From: Haladaptatus pallidirubidus
GTDB lineage: Archaea; Halobacteriota; Halobacteria; Halobacteriales; Haladaptataceae
Assembly: GCF_020700235.1 (NCBI RefSeq)
Contig: NZ_CP085301.1
Coordinates: 1,488,001 to 1,552,000, forward strand
Direction of reading: 5' to 3'
Length of the DNA stretch: 64,000 bases
Made by a program: the position numbers and the translations under genes. Position 1 is the stretch's first letter; each line of letters begins with the position of its first letter. Of the stretch, positions 35,857 through 44,465 are shown piece by piece. The notes beneath the pieces were generated by a model, which was not told where the DNA came from, made no database searches, and saw only the letters and a list, made by a program, of their open reading frames with translations.

Positions 35857-36792
35857 TTACTCACGTCTCGTTTCGACTACCTCGATAATCTCCGCTGCCG
35901 TCGTCCGCATTCGTCCAAGCCGATCTTGAATCATGTCCGCATCATCACCCTGCCACGCTGCGAGGTAGAATGCTGAGCCACTCGTGTCCAACCCAACGTA
36001 TCGACCAACGATGTACGCGACGGCCTCTGCTTCTACCTCACGTTTCGATCGCTCACACTCATCGTCAACATCGAAGTGTAGCAGTGCATGAGCGTATTCG
36101 TGGATCAGTGTCACAGCGAGATCCGCCTGATTTACCCGATCTTTCACCTCCACGATTGGCTGGAGTTCGTACAGACTCCACTGTTTGCAGACGCCCTTCG
36201 CCTTGCCGTGTTCCCAGTCGTCAGCGTCGACGATACGAACCACCACACCGAGATCATCAGCTGCATCTTGGAGGGTGGGCACGAGATTTTCAGCATCCCC
36301 AGTTGCTTCGGTCTCGAGCTCGGGAAGTGACTCGCCCTCCGTCTGAGAGATATCGAAGACGGCAGTGGGTTTGAATCCGACCAGTCCTTTCGACCACGCT
36401 TCAGGCGGCAATTCGTCATATTCACACTCACTTTGCTCGTGGTACTTGGGCGAGTTCTCGCAGTCGGGACACTGCTTTGTGATGATCGGCGCCCAGATCC
36501 AGATTCCGCTTTCGCCTTCCTTGACGTGGCGGTCGAACTCGGTCCGCCAGGTGTTGTACCCAGCGACCTTCGTCGCGTTCGGACACTGGAGTGTGATCAA
36601 GAGCGTGTTTCGATAGGAGTAATCGTGGAATTTGGATTGAACTTCCAACCAGTCCTGGAACTGTTGAGTCGCTCTCGCCTTGTCAGTCAACGCAGTGAGG
36701 TCATCGATCCAGTGTTCAGTCGTGCTGTACATCACGTTGTGTCGGGTGTCGGATTCGTCGAACGACACCGCAGAAGTGGTACTCTGAGCCAT
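35857..36792 (-). CDS. ArdC-like antirestriction/metallopeptidase protein, copy 1
   Basis: 311 residues from the ATG at 36790-36792; the frame is open to 36855 but that would run through the GC-rich repeat. The N-terminal part resembles the ArdC ssDNA-binding domain (YRNTLLITLQCPNATKVAGY, VKEGESGIWIWAPI). A Cys-rich insert follows (CPDCENSPKYHEQSEC). The C-terminal part is a zinc metallopeptidase with HEYAH in TLIHEYAHALLHF and a Glu-rich third-ligand helix EVEAEAVAYIVGRYVG. ArdC proteins protect incoming plasmid DNA from restriction. The paralogue at 52583 has the same length. Confidence 0.8.
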   Translation of the reverse strand: MAQSTTSAVSFDESDTRHNVMYSTTEHWIDDLTALTDKARATQQFQDWLEVQSKFHDYSYRNTLLITLQCPNATKVAGYNTWRTEFDRHVKEGESGIWIWAPIITKQCPDCENSPKYHEQSECEYDELPPEAWSKGLVGFKPTAVFDISQTEGESLPELETEATGDAENLVPTLQDAADDLGVVVRIVDADDWEHGKAKGVCKQWSLYELQPIVEVKDRVNQADLAVTLIHEYAHALLHFDVDDECERSKREVEAEAVAYIVGRYVGLDTSGSAFYLAAWQGDDADMIQDRLGRMRTTAAEIIEVVETRRE

Positions 36793-36823
36793 TGATGTTC
36801 GAACACGGACGCTTCTATCGAGC

Positions 36824-36843
36824 GCCCCGCACCCCTTGGGGGC
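36824..36843 (-). promoter_or_regulatory. GC-rich inverted-repeat element, ArdC copy 1
   Basis: Plus-strand reading GCCCCGCACCCCTTGGGGGC; on the coding strand it reads as a T-rich run, then GCCCCC, a few bases, GGGGTGCGGGGC, and the ATG 31 bases later. The same element precedes five other accessory genes. It could be an operator between TATA box and transcription start, or a 5' leader hairpin. Confidence 0.7.
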
Positions 36844-37241
36844 CGAAAAGACCATGGAGTCGTTTGAGTCAGGCTAATTGTTGAGACGCTACTTTCGACT
36901 CTGTCACACCGTGGATTTGATATAAGATTGAGAGAGGACACATTTTTTATTGCGTTGGGTCAGAGAGGACAGATGAGATGGCGCTCCCTGGTATAGTGCG
37001 GTAGTGGCTCTCTCTGGATGAAACTGTTATTCTCGAGTGTCGCCATTGGGGACGTCACTCAACACAACCGAACAGCCGTGCCCTACCTGTAAACCGACTG
37101 AAACCGTAGAATTCGACATTTCGTGATCCGTTACGACGTGGGATCGACCGTGACCGATTACACTGGTTGGTAGTAGATCGGTCGCAGTCATAATCGCAAA
37201 ATCGATTACCCATTCGAAGGTTCGTTACTCCTGACAAAACA
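36844..37241. other. Intergenic region, no gene seen
   Basis: The left part is the upstream sequence of the ArdC-like gene. The remainder contains a run TTTTTTATTG at about 36943 and no coding signal. The equivalent place in the second backbone copy holds the 99-residue gene at 53628, which is absent here. Confidence 0.3.
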
Positions 37242-37997
37242 TCAGTTCGCGCTTGCCCAATGACGAAGTTTGATGCGATCAAGTAGCTGGCGAGTTGTCG
37301 CGATGGCTGCCAACCCTGGATACTCGGTGTCGAGGTCGGCATAGAGATACGTTGTAAACAGTTTCTCATTCGATCGCTTGCGCTGGCGCAAATACGATTG
37401 CTGATCGTGTGTCAGCTCATCAAGATGCTGTTGAATCGACGTGAGTCGATCGCTGCACTCATTAAAAGCGAACTCACGTTGTTCGATCGCACTCAACTCC
37501 TCATCAATTTCAGCAAGCACACTGTGGAGTTCCTTGAGTCGCTGCCGTTCTTTTGTTATCAACGAGTATGATTGCTGGCGGGTTTCGATAGCCTCCTCAC
37601 TCGCACGGTTAAGTTGATCCCGCAATGGTTGTGACCACGTTGCTGATCCACCTGCCAGGCCGGCTGCGACCTCGGGTCCGAATTCATTTTTGATACTTTC
37701 GAGGGCGGTTTTCTCTCCATATTCGTCCTCCCAATGGTCTACGGCAAGGACAGTTTCACGGTAGGCCTCTTGAACCGCACCTAAGAACTTGTGTGAAGAT
37801 TGTGATCGAGATTGAACTGGCCCATGGAGCGAACCACCATCAGCCCGATAGGAGTGTGGTGGAATCTCTTTGAGTCGGTCCAGAAAGTCTTCGAATGCGT
37901 TGATTTCAGTTTGAACTTGGGATTCCTCGTTTCTAGCGAGTTGCTCTGCGTTTGGCAGTGACGTGCGGTTGAATAACTGATTTCTGCACTGTGTCAT
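37242..37997 (-). CDS. Coiled-coil protein of unknown function
   Basis: 251 residues, rich in Gln, Glu and Arg. Long predicted helices cover ARNEESQVQTEINAFEDFLD, ITKERQRLKELHSVLAEIDE and RLTSIQQHLDELTHDQQSYL. A short conserved-looking C-terminus has LYADLDTEYPGLAAIATTRQ and LLDRIKL. Proteins of this build occur in haloarchaeal accessory regions as far as recalled. No catalytic motif or membrane segment is present. It is cargo between ArdC and the 163-residue gene and is not in the second copy. Confidence 0.6.
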   Translation of the reverse strand: MTQCRNQLFNRTSLPNAEQLARNEESQVQTEINAFEDFLDRLKEIPPHSYRADGGSLHGPVQSRSQSSHKFLGAVQEAYRETVLAVDHWEDEYGEKTALESIKNEFGPEVAAGLAGGSATWSQPLRDQLNRASEEAIETRQQSYSLITKERQRLKELHSVLAEIDEELSAIEQREFAFNECSDRLTSIQQHLDELTHDQQSYLRQRKRSNEKLFTTYLYADLDTEYPGLAAIATTRQLLDRIKLRHWASAN

Positions 37998-38087
37998 TGT
38001 TAATATCTAACGCACCAGTGTAGCGGATGTTATACTTTATGGCTCATAAATAGACAATAGATTATTACAGGAATGCATTTTGTCCTA

Positions 38088-39320
38088 TCATACATACCGC
38101 ATCGCGAGAAAAGCGACGGTGCCGACTGTACTCACACTGGCTACAAAGGGAAATGCCATGCCCATGCCGAACTGCTCGGCAACGACTCCGAATAGCAGCG
38201 GTCCCACCGCTCCGCCAAGCGAACCCGCTGTGAGCATTACACCGAAGAGGCTTCCACTGAACGATCGCTCGGAATACTCCGAGGTGATCGCATTCATCGT
38301 TGGGAGAGCCGCCCACATTACAATGCCAAGTAAAAAGAACCATATGAACAGTGCAATCGGTATTGGTGGAATGAGGACAGTTGCGCCCAAGATAACCGTC
38401 GATATCCCCATCGCTACAACTCCGAGTGTCTGCCGATCTACGGCATCTGCGAGAGTACCGGCACCGAGCGAGGAGATACCCGCACCAACAAGCATCATGA
38501 AGAAAATTCCGTTGGCGACAGTGGCGGCCAGTCCCATGTGTTCGACGAGATACGAGGTGATGAACGTACGAACTGCGCCAATTTCGGTCGCAATAGCAAG
38601 ATTGGCAAGAAACAATACCGCAACCCATCGCTCGAGTGGTACTGAGATAAACGTGGTCGGATTCGACCATCGCCTCGTTGAGTCGTCTGTAGTCTTCTCA
38701 GAGACCTTATTCGTATCAGTTCCCCCGTCAGATTCTATCGCACGCGTGTCCTCAGTGGAACCGATATCGGGAAACAAGGTCAGGAATACCAATGCATAGG
38801 TAATACCAACGGCTGCGCTGACTGTGAGGGCAAGTCGCCAGTCAACAAGTGCGGCAAGGCCGCCGACAAGGGCCGGGGCGAGAGCAGTTCCCACGACGCC
38901 ACCGAAACCGTGTATTCCCATGGCTTTCCCCTCGGTATCATCATTCTCCAGGTCACTAATCAGTGACATCCCAGATGGATGGTAGGTGCTCCCGCCGACG
39001 CCAGCAATGATTTCGGCGACCACAAGGGTCCAATAGTTCTGCGCTCCAGCAGCAACGAGAATGCCTGCGGCTAACACGACCATCCCGACTGCAAGGAGCC
39101 ATCGCTGGCCGATCCGATCTGCAAGGACACCCGCGGGTAACTGAAAGATCGAGTATGTGGCGAAAAAGACCGTGAGCAGTGCTCCTGCTTCTCCATAGGA
39201 AATAGCGAAGTCGTTCACCAATAATGGGAGAATTGGTGGAAGTGCGACGCTATAGAACTCATTGACCGCGTGGGCGACTGTGATGAGCCATACTTCACGG
39301 GGATTTGCGACAGAGAACAT
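38088..39320 (-). CDS. MFS transporter (fosmidomycin-resistance-like)
   Basis: 410 residues from the ATG at 39318-39320; a GTG at 39344 would add eight. About 12 membrane segments. Motif A is GVLADRIGQRWLLAVG. The first helix has ITVAHAVNEFYSVALPPILP and helix 4-5 has GVGGSTYHPSGMSLISD, the His-Pro pattern of the Fsr/MFS_1 branch. A polar central loop lies near residue 200 (TRAIESDGGTDTNKVSEKTT). The substrate is unknown. It is cargo inserted in backbone copy 1. Confidence 0.85.
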   Translation of the reverse strand: MFSVANPREVWLITVAHAVNEFYSVALPPILPLLVNDFAISYGEAGALLTVFFATYSIFQLPAGVLADRIGQRWLLAVGMVVLAAGILVAAGAQNYWTLVVAEIIAGVGGSTYHPSGMSLISDLENDDTEGKAMGIHGFGGVVGTALAPALVGGLAALVDWRLALTVSAAVGITYALVFLTLFPDIGSTEDTRAIESDGGTDTNKVSEKTTDDSTRRWSNPTTFISVPLERWVAVLFLANLAIATEIGAVRTFITSYLVEHMGLAATVANGIFFMMLVGAGISSLGAGTLADAVDRQTLGVVAMGISTVILGATVLIPPIPIALFIWFFLLGIVMWAALPTMNAITSEYSERSFSGSLFGVMLTAGSLGGAVGPLLFGVVAEQFGMGMAFPFVASVSTVGTVAFLAMRYV

Positions 39321-39827
39321 TCTCCGGCGGATTGAGCGCAACACACGTTTAGTCTACTCTTTTACCCAATGAGAATTGTGTTTGCGGCAGTGTCGGTAGT
39401 CTCTTCACTGAGTTAGCTACCTAACTCCCGTCGTAATCCTGATAGCGGAAATCGGTATCGAGCATCCTAATGGGCAAATCAAGGGCAGTGAACTGTTGTT
39501 GATGGTACGTACAATCTGCTTGAACTCCAGAGCGAAGTCCTATGTACAATGCGTCGGTGGCGCATGGAACATGGTGGATGAATGCAACGTACTCCGCTGT
39601 CATCCGTCTACGTGAATTTTCCAGTATTATTGCTTGCTGGCTCTGCAAATTCAAGAATCGACATCGAATCTTCGGCGGGACCCTGTCGTCTCGTAGCCCT
39701 TATGCATCAAAAAATTCTCTCGTTGTTCGAATTTCGTACTTGATACAGCACTCAGATTAATCAACATAGCTCCTGTATTGTGAGCAGTGTTAGTAAATTA
39801 CTGAGTGCGAAAAATTCGTGAGCTCAC
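39321..39827. other. Junction region upstream of MFS cargo
   Basis: A 77-codon minus-strand frame (39421-39654) is open but unrecognised. From about 39680 the sequence resembles 53970-54080 of the second copy (for example TACAGCAC followed by GATTAA and ACA), so the backbone resumes there. The cargo insertion therefore ended near 39.7 kb. Confidence 0.35.
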
Positions 39828-40319
39828 TCAGTAGTGGACGTCCGCCGGGACGATCCACACCTGCTCGTCGGCATTCAGTACATGCTCAAGGTGTTCACGA
39901 TTACGAATCGCGTCGCCAAATTCAGTGTATAGGTAGAGCGACGGACCACGATACGTCCCAAGATTGTAGCAGGCGTGGCGGGCGAGATCTTTGTCGTGCA
40001 TGAGCTCGTCATCACTGAACTCGGTGACTGCCGTTCTCACCCGCTCAAGATTCCGTTCGAACTCCTGTTTGGTTGCCTCCCAGCCACGCTCTAAGAGTTC
40101 TGTTCCTTCGTCAGAGTCGACTGGTGCGACGACCGGGAGTTCGCCCCATCGAGCCTTCCCTGCAACGAACGATCTCTCGTCGTCAAACGTGACATAGTAG
40201 TCAAAGATAGCAGCGTTGTCGGGACCAGCGCCGACAAGCCGGTCAAGCGCCGCTTTTCCGCATGCAAGTGCAGTATCTTCTGTCGATGCTTCTACGAGTG
40301 CGTAAATTACCTGATGCAT
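39828..40319 (-). CDS. 163-residue accessory protein, copy 1
   Basis: The start is the ATG at 40317-40319, preceded by a good ribosome-binding site GAGGTGA five bases upstream. The protein starts MHQVIYALVEASTEDTALAC, continues AAIFDYYVTFDDERSFVAGK and ERGWEATKQEFERNLERVRT, and ends with LARHACYNLGTYRGPSLYLY and a final VHY. No known domain is recognised. The sequence is highly conserved between copies (39828, 54084 and the remnant at 29596), which speaks for selection or recent duplication. It always lies directly downstream of SWIM gene sequence. Confidence 0.75.
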   Translation of the reverse strand: MHQVIYALVEASTEDTALACGKAALDRLVGAGPDNAAIFDYYVTFDDERSFVAGKARWGELPVVAPVDSDEGTELLERGWEATKQEFERNLERVRTAVTEFSDDELMHDKDLARHACYNLGTYRGPSLYLYTEFGDAIRNREHLEHVLNADEQVWIVPADVHY

Positions 40320-40379
40320 ATCGATCACCTCACCGACGCATTGGTTCGACACAGCGACATCCTGCAACACTTCAGTTGT

Positions 40380-40402
40380 GCGCCGGCACCTATCGCCGGC
40401 GC
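40380..40402 (-). promoter_or_regulatory. Inverted repeat before the 163-residue gene, copy 1
   Basis: GCGCCGGC and GCCGGCGC arms of 8 bases with a 7-base loop, 61 bases before the start at 40319. The coding strand reads TTTTATTGGCGCCGGC before it, so a T-rich run again precedes the GC-rich repeat. The same repeat is at 54636-54658 with a slightly different loop, so the arms are conserved and the loop is not, as in an RNA hairpin. Confidence 0.55.
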
Positions 40403-40448
40403 CAATAAAATCCTCCTGCGAGAAGCACAGATTCACACCTGATTCGCG

Positions 40449-40560
40449 CTACTCCTTCGAGAAATCTCGACGACCGGATTGCATATAAGGCCAACAGGGA
40501 AAGCCACCAAGCCCATCACACTCGCAGTCTGACAGTTGGCCAGTGTCGCTGTTTACCACA
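40449..40560 (-). pseudogene. C-terminal remnant of a SWIM gene
   Basis: The minus strand reads DCECDGLGGFPCWPYMQSGR and ends RDFSKE, matching the tail of the SWIM gene at 54705 (DCDCDGLGGFPCWPCVRSGR). Its distance from the 163-residue gene (about 130 bases) is the same as in copy 2. The SWIM domain itself is missing; the sequence breaks near 40560, where the oxidoreductase cargo begins. A second, fuller SWIM gene lies on the other side at 43319. Confidence 0.7.
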
Positions 40561-40996
40561 TTGTGGATCTGCGCTCTTTCTGCCTGCGTTTCACTGTGGT
40601 GTTCAAGAGTGTGATCTGCAGTTGCCTGTCGTAATGGCGTCTGTTTTTTGACACCAAAATGATGTTTGCATGCTCTATCATAGTGGTCATTCGTAGGACA
40701 ATTGCGGAGATTAGCATCTTAACATAAATAGTGACGAGATAACTGTACTCGGCTTCGAGATCCCCGTAATATGCGACCATGCCAAGCACTATTCGGTTAA
40801 TAAAAATACTCAATCATCTATCCGTGTTGCTATATTATTTTTATTAGTAATTTCTTCAATATTGGTGATTTTACGTGGTTGGTCACCCTGCACTTCGGAA
40901 GATGCACTTCGAATAATCGAGCCTAAATCTGCAGTGATCTCGCATCAAAGACGGCGACCTATGATTTTTTGTCATAGTGGTTCGTTATATCTTGCA
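40561..40996. other. AT-rich upstream region of the oxidoreductase
   Basis: No gene is recognised. A minus-strand 86-codon frame is open here but has no family resemblance. Strong AT runs at 40825-40860 (TTATATTATTTTTATTAG on the plus strand) probably hold the promoter for the gene at 40997. Confidence 0.3.
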
Positions 40997-42664
40997 ATGC
41001 TTCACGCGAAAGGATCCCTCCTCACCATCGACGTGAGCGATCGATCCACATCGACGACCGACATCGGGGGCGTCCTCTCACAGTTCATCGGCGGTCGAGG
41101 AATTGCAACAAAACTCGCCCACGATCGCATCCCATTTGACGCTGATCCGCTTGGTCCGAAGAACCGCGTATACATTTCGGCCGGTCCGCTCCAGCAGTCT
41201 CAGATGAGTTTCACCGGGCGGATGAATATGACTGGGCTGTCACCACTGACCGATGGGTTGCTGTCTACCAACGCGGGCGGCTACCTCTCGCGGAATTTTG
41301 TCAGATCCGGCCACAGCGTCGTCGAGATCATCGGCGCGAGCGATGAGTTGCTCGCGATTCATATCACTGACGAGGGCGTTGAGTTCGAGGAAGTTCCCGA
41401 TCTTGCACAAGCGACCGTGCCTGAAGTCACCGACGCGATGAACGAGCGCCACAAACTCCAGAGTGAAAATCTCGTCACTATTGGTCCTGCCGGTGAGAAT
41501 CTCGTCCGGTTCGCGTGTCCGATAACCTATGACAGCCGAGCGTTCGGCCGCGGCGGTCTCGGTGCCGTCCTCGGTTCTAAAAACGTTAAGACAATATCCT
41601 TCCGTGGCGATTCAGAGCCGCCTGTTGAGATCGATGAAGACGTCCAATCAAAGCTTCATAGGGAGGCAGCGACCACCGACGATATGATGAAGCGACAGGG
41701 AACCACTTCAGGGACGGAGTTCATTAACGATAACTTCTCACTGCCGACGCGGTACTTCTCCGAGCAATCTTTTGAACACGTCGAGGACATCGGTGGAGAT
41801 GCCGTTGAGGAGAAAAAATTCAAAAAGGAAGCCTGCTCGGTTTGTGCATTCGCCTGTAAGCTTCCAACTAAGGACGAGGATCGCGGCATTGTGACCGAGG
41901 GTCCAGAGTTCGAGACGGTGTTCTCGTTCGGGTCGAACTGCGGTATCGGCGACATCGTCGACGTGATGCAGTCCAATGAGCTATGTGACATCTATGGGAT
42001 GGATACCATTTCATGTGGCAATAGTGTCGCTGCGTACCTCGCGGCCCACGATGAATTCGGCAACGCCGAACGTGTTCACGAATTGGTTGAAAAGATCGCC
42101 TACCGGAATGATGAGGGAGATTTACTCGCAGAAGGTGTCAATCGGGCCCACGATGAGCTTGGTGTGGAGAACTTCACGGTAAAAGGCATGGAATTTGCAG
42201 CCCACGACGGCCGTGCTATCCACGGACAGGGTCTTTCATACGCTGTCGCGAACCGCGGCGCCGACCATATGTACTCGACGATGCTCGGTCTCGAGTACGA
42301 TGGTGAGATCAACCCCGAAGGAACTGCCGGCAAGGCGGAAGTCCTCATCGAACAAGAAAACCATCACGCAATCCGTGATAGTGGAATCTTCTGTGCGTTC
42401 TCGGGCGACTACTTCACCAAAGAACAAAAGGAGACAATCTTTGAGGCCGAGTATGACGAGTTGCTCACGGTGGGCTCGCGGGTGATTGAACTCGAGCGAC
42501 ACTTCAACAATCAACGCGGCATGGATGCGGATGAGGACCGTCTTCCCTATGATCTGCCGGATCTACAGGAATCGATCCAGGAGTACTATGAGCTGCGGGG
42601 CTGGAATGATAACGGAACTGTCCCCGAGAGCAACGTCGATGGCTTTGTGACCGCAGACGACTAA
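40997..42664 (+). CDS. Aldehyde ferredoxin oxidoreductase family tungstoprotein
   Basis: 555 residues from the ATG at 40997; the frame is open to 40862. Marks of the family are IGGRGIATKLAHDRIP near the N-terminus, the pterin-binding TGRMNMTGLSPLTDG and RAFGRGGLGAVLGSKNVK. The 4Fe-4S cysteines are in CSVCAFACKLPTKDE, with the fourth likely in IFCAFSGDYF. These cytoplasmic enzymes oxidise aldehydes to acids with ferredoxin, using a tungsto-bispterin. A MoaD-like gene directly follows on the opposite strand. The 555-residue length is slightly short of the usual 600. It is cargo between two SWIM fragments. Confidence 0.85.
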   Translation: MLHAKGSLLTIDVSDRSTSTTDIGGVLSQFIGGRGIATKLAHDRIPFDADPLGPKNRVYISAGPLQQSQMSFTGRMNMTGLSPLTDGLLSTNAGGYLSRNFVRSGHSVVEIIGASDELLAIHITDEGVEFEEVPDLAQATVPEVTDAMNERHKLQSENLVTIGPAGENLVRFACPITYDSRAFGRGGLGAVLGSKNVKTISFRGDSEPPVEIDEDVQSKLHREAATTDDMMKRQGTTSGTEFINDNFSLPTRYFSEQSFEHVEDIGGDAVEEKKFKKEACSVCAFACKLPTKDEDRGIVTEGPEFETVFSFGSNCGIGDIVDVMQSNELCDIYGMDTISCGNSVAAYLAAHDEFGNAERVHELVEKIAYRNDEGDLLAEGVNRAHDELGVENFTVKGMEFAAHDGRAIHGQGLSYAVANRGADHMYSTMLGLEYDGEINPEGTAGKAEVLIEQENHHAIRDSGIFCAFSGDYFTKEQKETIFEAEYDELLTVGSRVIELERHFNNQRGMDADEDRLPYDLPDLQESIQEYYELRGWNDNGTVPESNVDGFVTADD

Positions 42665-42943
42665 TCACCCACCTTGAATCGATGGGGTAACGCGGATGTC
42701 GTCATCTGTTTCTAGTTCCGTGTCTGGCCCATTTTGGTAGATTACATGCGTGCCGTTCCGAGTGACCGTCATCGATTCCCGTAGCTCCTCGTTCTCGAAT
42801 AGCAAATCTTCGAGTCCAGGATGGTCGTCAGCGACCGTCGTGAGGAGATAATCAACTGTCGTCTTCGGGGCAACCTCGCGTTCGACGGTCTTCTTGCCGA
42901 CCACCTCTCGGAGCGGCCCGAAGAAGTGACATCGTACATGCAT
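42665..42943 (-). CDS. MoaD/ThiS-like ubiquitin-fold sulfur carrier
   Basis: 92 residues from the ATG at 42941-42943; the frame is open further upstream, through SWIM remnant sequence. It begins MHVRCHFFGPLREVVGKKTV and ends with VTPSIQGG, the C-terminal Gly-Gly needed for adenylation and thiocarboxylate formation. MoaD supplies sulfur for molybdopterin, which fits the adjacent pterin-dependent oxidoreductase; the two stops are adjacent (42664/42665). Haloarchaeal relatives also act as SAMP protein modifiers, so a dual role is possible. Confidence 0.8.
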   Translation of the reverse strand: MHVRCHFFGPLREVVGKKTVEREVAPKTTVDYLLTTVADDHPGLEDLLFENEELRESMTVTRNGTHVIYQNGPDTELETDDDIRVTPSIQGG

Positions 42944-43318
42944 CGAACGAAGGTTGGTCTCGCGAGCACTTGTATACTGCCAATAAGCTCGCCGAACAAA
43001 TATGAGTCCTCTACTCGTAGTCTGGTCATGCAGATCCAAGTCCGAACATACGGACGGTGCGATTCGCACTGGATGATAAACAACTGAAGACAAAATCCAA
43101 TGCGCACCGTCCGAACATTCGAGGCTACAATCACAAACCAAAAACAGGTGAGTGACGACCTCGACCAACTCGGATAGGCCGGGTCCAAATTCTGGAACGT
43201 CGGTCAGTTCTCGACGCCTGGTTCCCCCACACAGCCACCACGGAAAGTCATCCAGGCCATCACACTCACAGTCCGCCAAGTGGTCCATGTTGCTGTTGTC
43301 TGTACGGATTTCAGGTTC

Positions 43319-43627
43319 TTATTCGATTTGTGTGCCACCGTCTGCAACAAGGGAATGATCAGTCGCTGCCTGCAGAAGTGGCGTTCGAATCGCAATGCCA
43401 ACTCGATGCTTGCACGCACCGTAGTAGCGGTCGTCCGCAGGGCACTCGCACGCGATCGGTATTCCCTCACAAACGATGACGAGATATTCGTGATCAGCTG
43501 GATTTGCGTGACTGGTATTGCGAACGCAAACACCCCTCGTGAGTGAAAATTCGAGGGCTTCGTACTGGGCGCGCTTTGCAACTCGGTTCGTGAACGTCAG
43601 GTGGGATAAGACGTTGTTACTGGACAT
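43319..43627 (-). CDS. SWIM zinc-finger protein, copy 1, shortened by a stop codon
   Basis: The start is the ATG at 43625-43627, giving 102 residues: MSSNNVLSHLTFTNRVAKRA, then the SWIM motif CxCxnCxH in ACECPADDRYYGACKHRVG. A TAA at 43319-43321 ends it after GGTQIE, where the copy at 54705 continues. The lost tail is still readable in the same frame (DCECDGLDDFPWWLCGGTRR, to about 43190). SWIM domains bind DNA or protein. One codon is also missing relative to copy 2. It may still make a working short protein. Confidence 0.65.
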   Translation of the reverse strand: MSSNNVLSHLTFTNRVAKRAQYEALEFSLTRGVCVRNTSHANPADHEYLVIVCEGIPIACECPADDRYYGACKHRVGIAIRTPLLQAATDHSLVADGGTQIE

Positions 43628-43654
43628 ACTCGCTCCACGAGGCACATCTGAGTC

Positions 43655-43674
43655 GCCCCGCACCCCTTGGGGGC
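43655..43674 (-). promoter_or_regulatory. GC-rich inverted-repeat element, SWIM copy 1
   Basis: GCCCCGCACCCCTTGGGGGC on the plus strand, identical over 20 bases to the element at 36824. It lies 27 bases before the SWIM start at 43627. A T-rich run (TTGTTTTCT on the coding strand) lies just upstream. Confidence 0.7.
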
Positions 43675-43772
43675 AGAAAACAACGTCTCTGAGAGTCATA
43701 TCTCTCTTCTCATCGTTGGAAACTCATCGAATGACACAACGCTTATTATACCTTGTTGTATAGGATCGAACA

Positions 43773-44465
43773 ATGATTGATGAGGAGCAACGAGGTATAA
43801 GGGCATGTATACAAATTCATCCGGGCGACGATTCCAGGATTTTCCGACTCGGCGCCGCTGACGACATTCTTCGCATATTGATTGATGCTCATGAGACAGA
43901 ATTCACACTAAAAGAACTTGGTCGAGAAACCGACTATTCCCGATCAACCGTCTGGCGAGCACTTGAGTTGCTCACTGAGTTGGATATCATTCAGATCCGA
44001 GAGACCACACAGCGAAAGTACGTTTCCATCGATACAGAGCACATAGAGAAGTCAGAGCCCATCCTCGCCATCGAACAACCAGAATATCATCAACCGATTC
44101 GGACGTATGTTCAACGGATCCAAGATGCTCTCGGTGACACTGATGAGGTCCAGGACATCATTGGCGTCCTTGTGTTTGGAAGCGTTGCACGGGGCAAAGC
44201 AGATCGGAAGAGCGACATCGATCTCTTCGTCCTCGTCGAGGGAGATCGAACTGTTGCTCGACGAATCGTCACAGAGGTTGCTGCTGAGCTGGGAGATGAA
44301 CAATTCGACGGTGATCGCTACGAGTTTGAATCGTATATCGAATCCGTAGAGAGTGCACGGCGTGCTGGCACGAAACTCCGAGAGATCTTCCGTGAGGGAA
44401 TTACCATTTACGGCGGGAATGAGTTCCAGCAAGTCAGAAAGGAGGTACTCGTGGATGAGCGGTAA
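43773..44465 (+). CDS. HTH-nucleotidyltransferase (MNT) antitoxin-like protein
   Basis: 230 residues. The N-terminal winged helix is FTLKELGRETDYSRSTVWRA with LELLTELDIIQIRETTQRKY. From about residue 125 the minimal nucleotidyltransferase domain follows with GSVARGKADRKSDIDLFVLV, the GSxxRG...SDxD motif of Pol-beta-like enzymes. MNT proteins are antitoxins of MNT-HEPN systems, and some AMPylate the HEPN toxin. The gene overlaps the HEPN gene by 11 bases. The HTH fusion implies autoregulation. It is cargo in backbone copy 1. Confidence 0.85.
   Translation: MIDEEQRGIRACIQIHPGDDSRIFRLGAADDILRILIDAHETEFTLKELGRETDYSRSTVWRALELLTELDIIQIRETTQRKYVSIDTEHIEKSEPILAIEQPEYHQPIRTYVQRIQDALGDTDEVQDIIGVLVFGSVARGKADRKSDIDLFVLVEGDRTVARRIVTEVAAELGDEQFDGDRYEFESYIESVESARRAGTKLREIFREGITIYGGNEFQQVRKEVLVDER

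Larger units (their letters stand above)
35362..36843 (+). repeat. Direct repeat block, copy 1 (small gene plus ArdC-like gene)
   Basis: This about 1.48-kb block matches 52083-53568 in the same orientation throughout, including non-coding parts such as CACTTCCGCTCTGGTTGGCT at the left end and the GC-rich repeat at the right end. The leading 200 bases (35362-35563) have no gene but are conserved in both copies and may hold a promoter or non-coding RNA. Each copy carries the 78-residue gene and the ArdC-like gene. Confidence 0.8.

Noticed and set aside
42944..43288. Upstream extension of the MoaD frame to a 207-residue protein
   Set aside because: The extra part is the tail of the damaged SWIM gene, which happens to stay open in frame. 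MoaD proteins start at the ATG at 42943.
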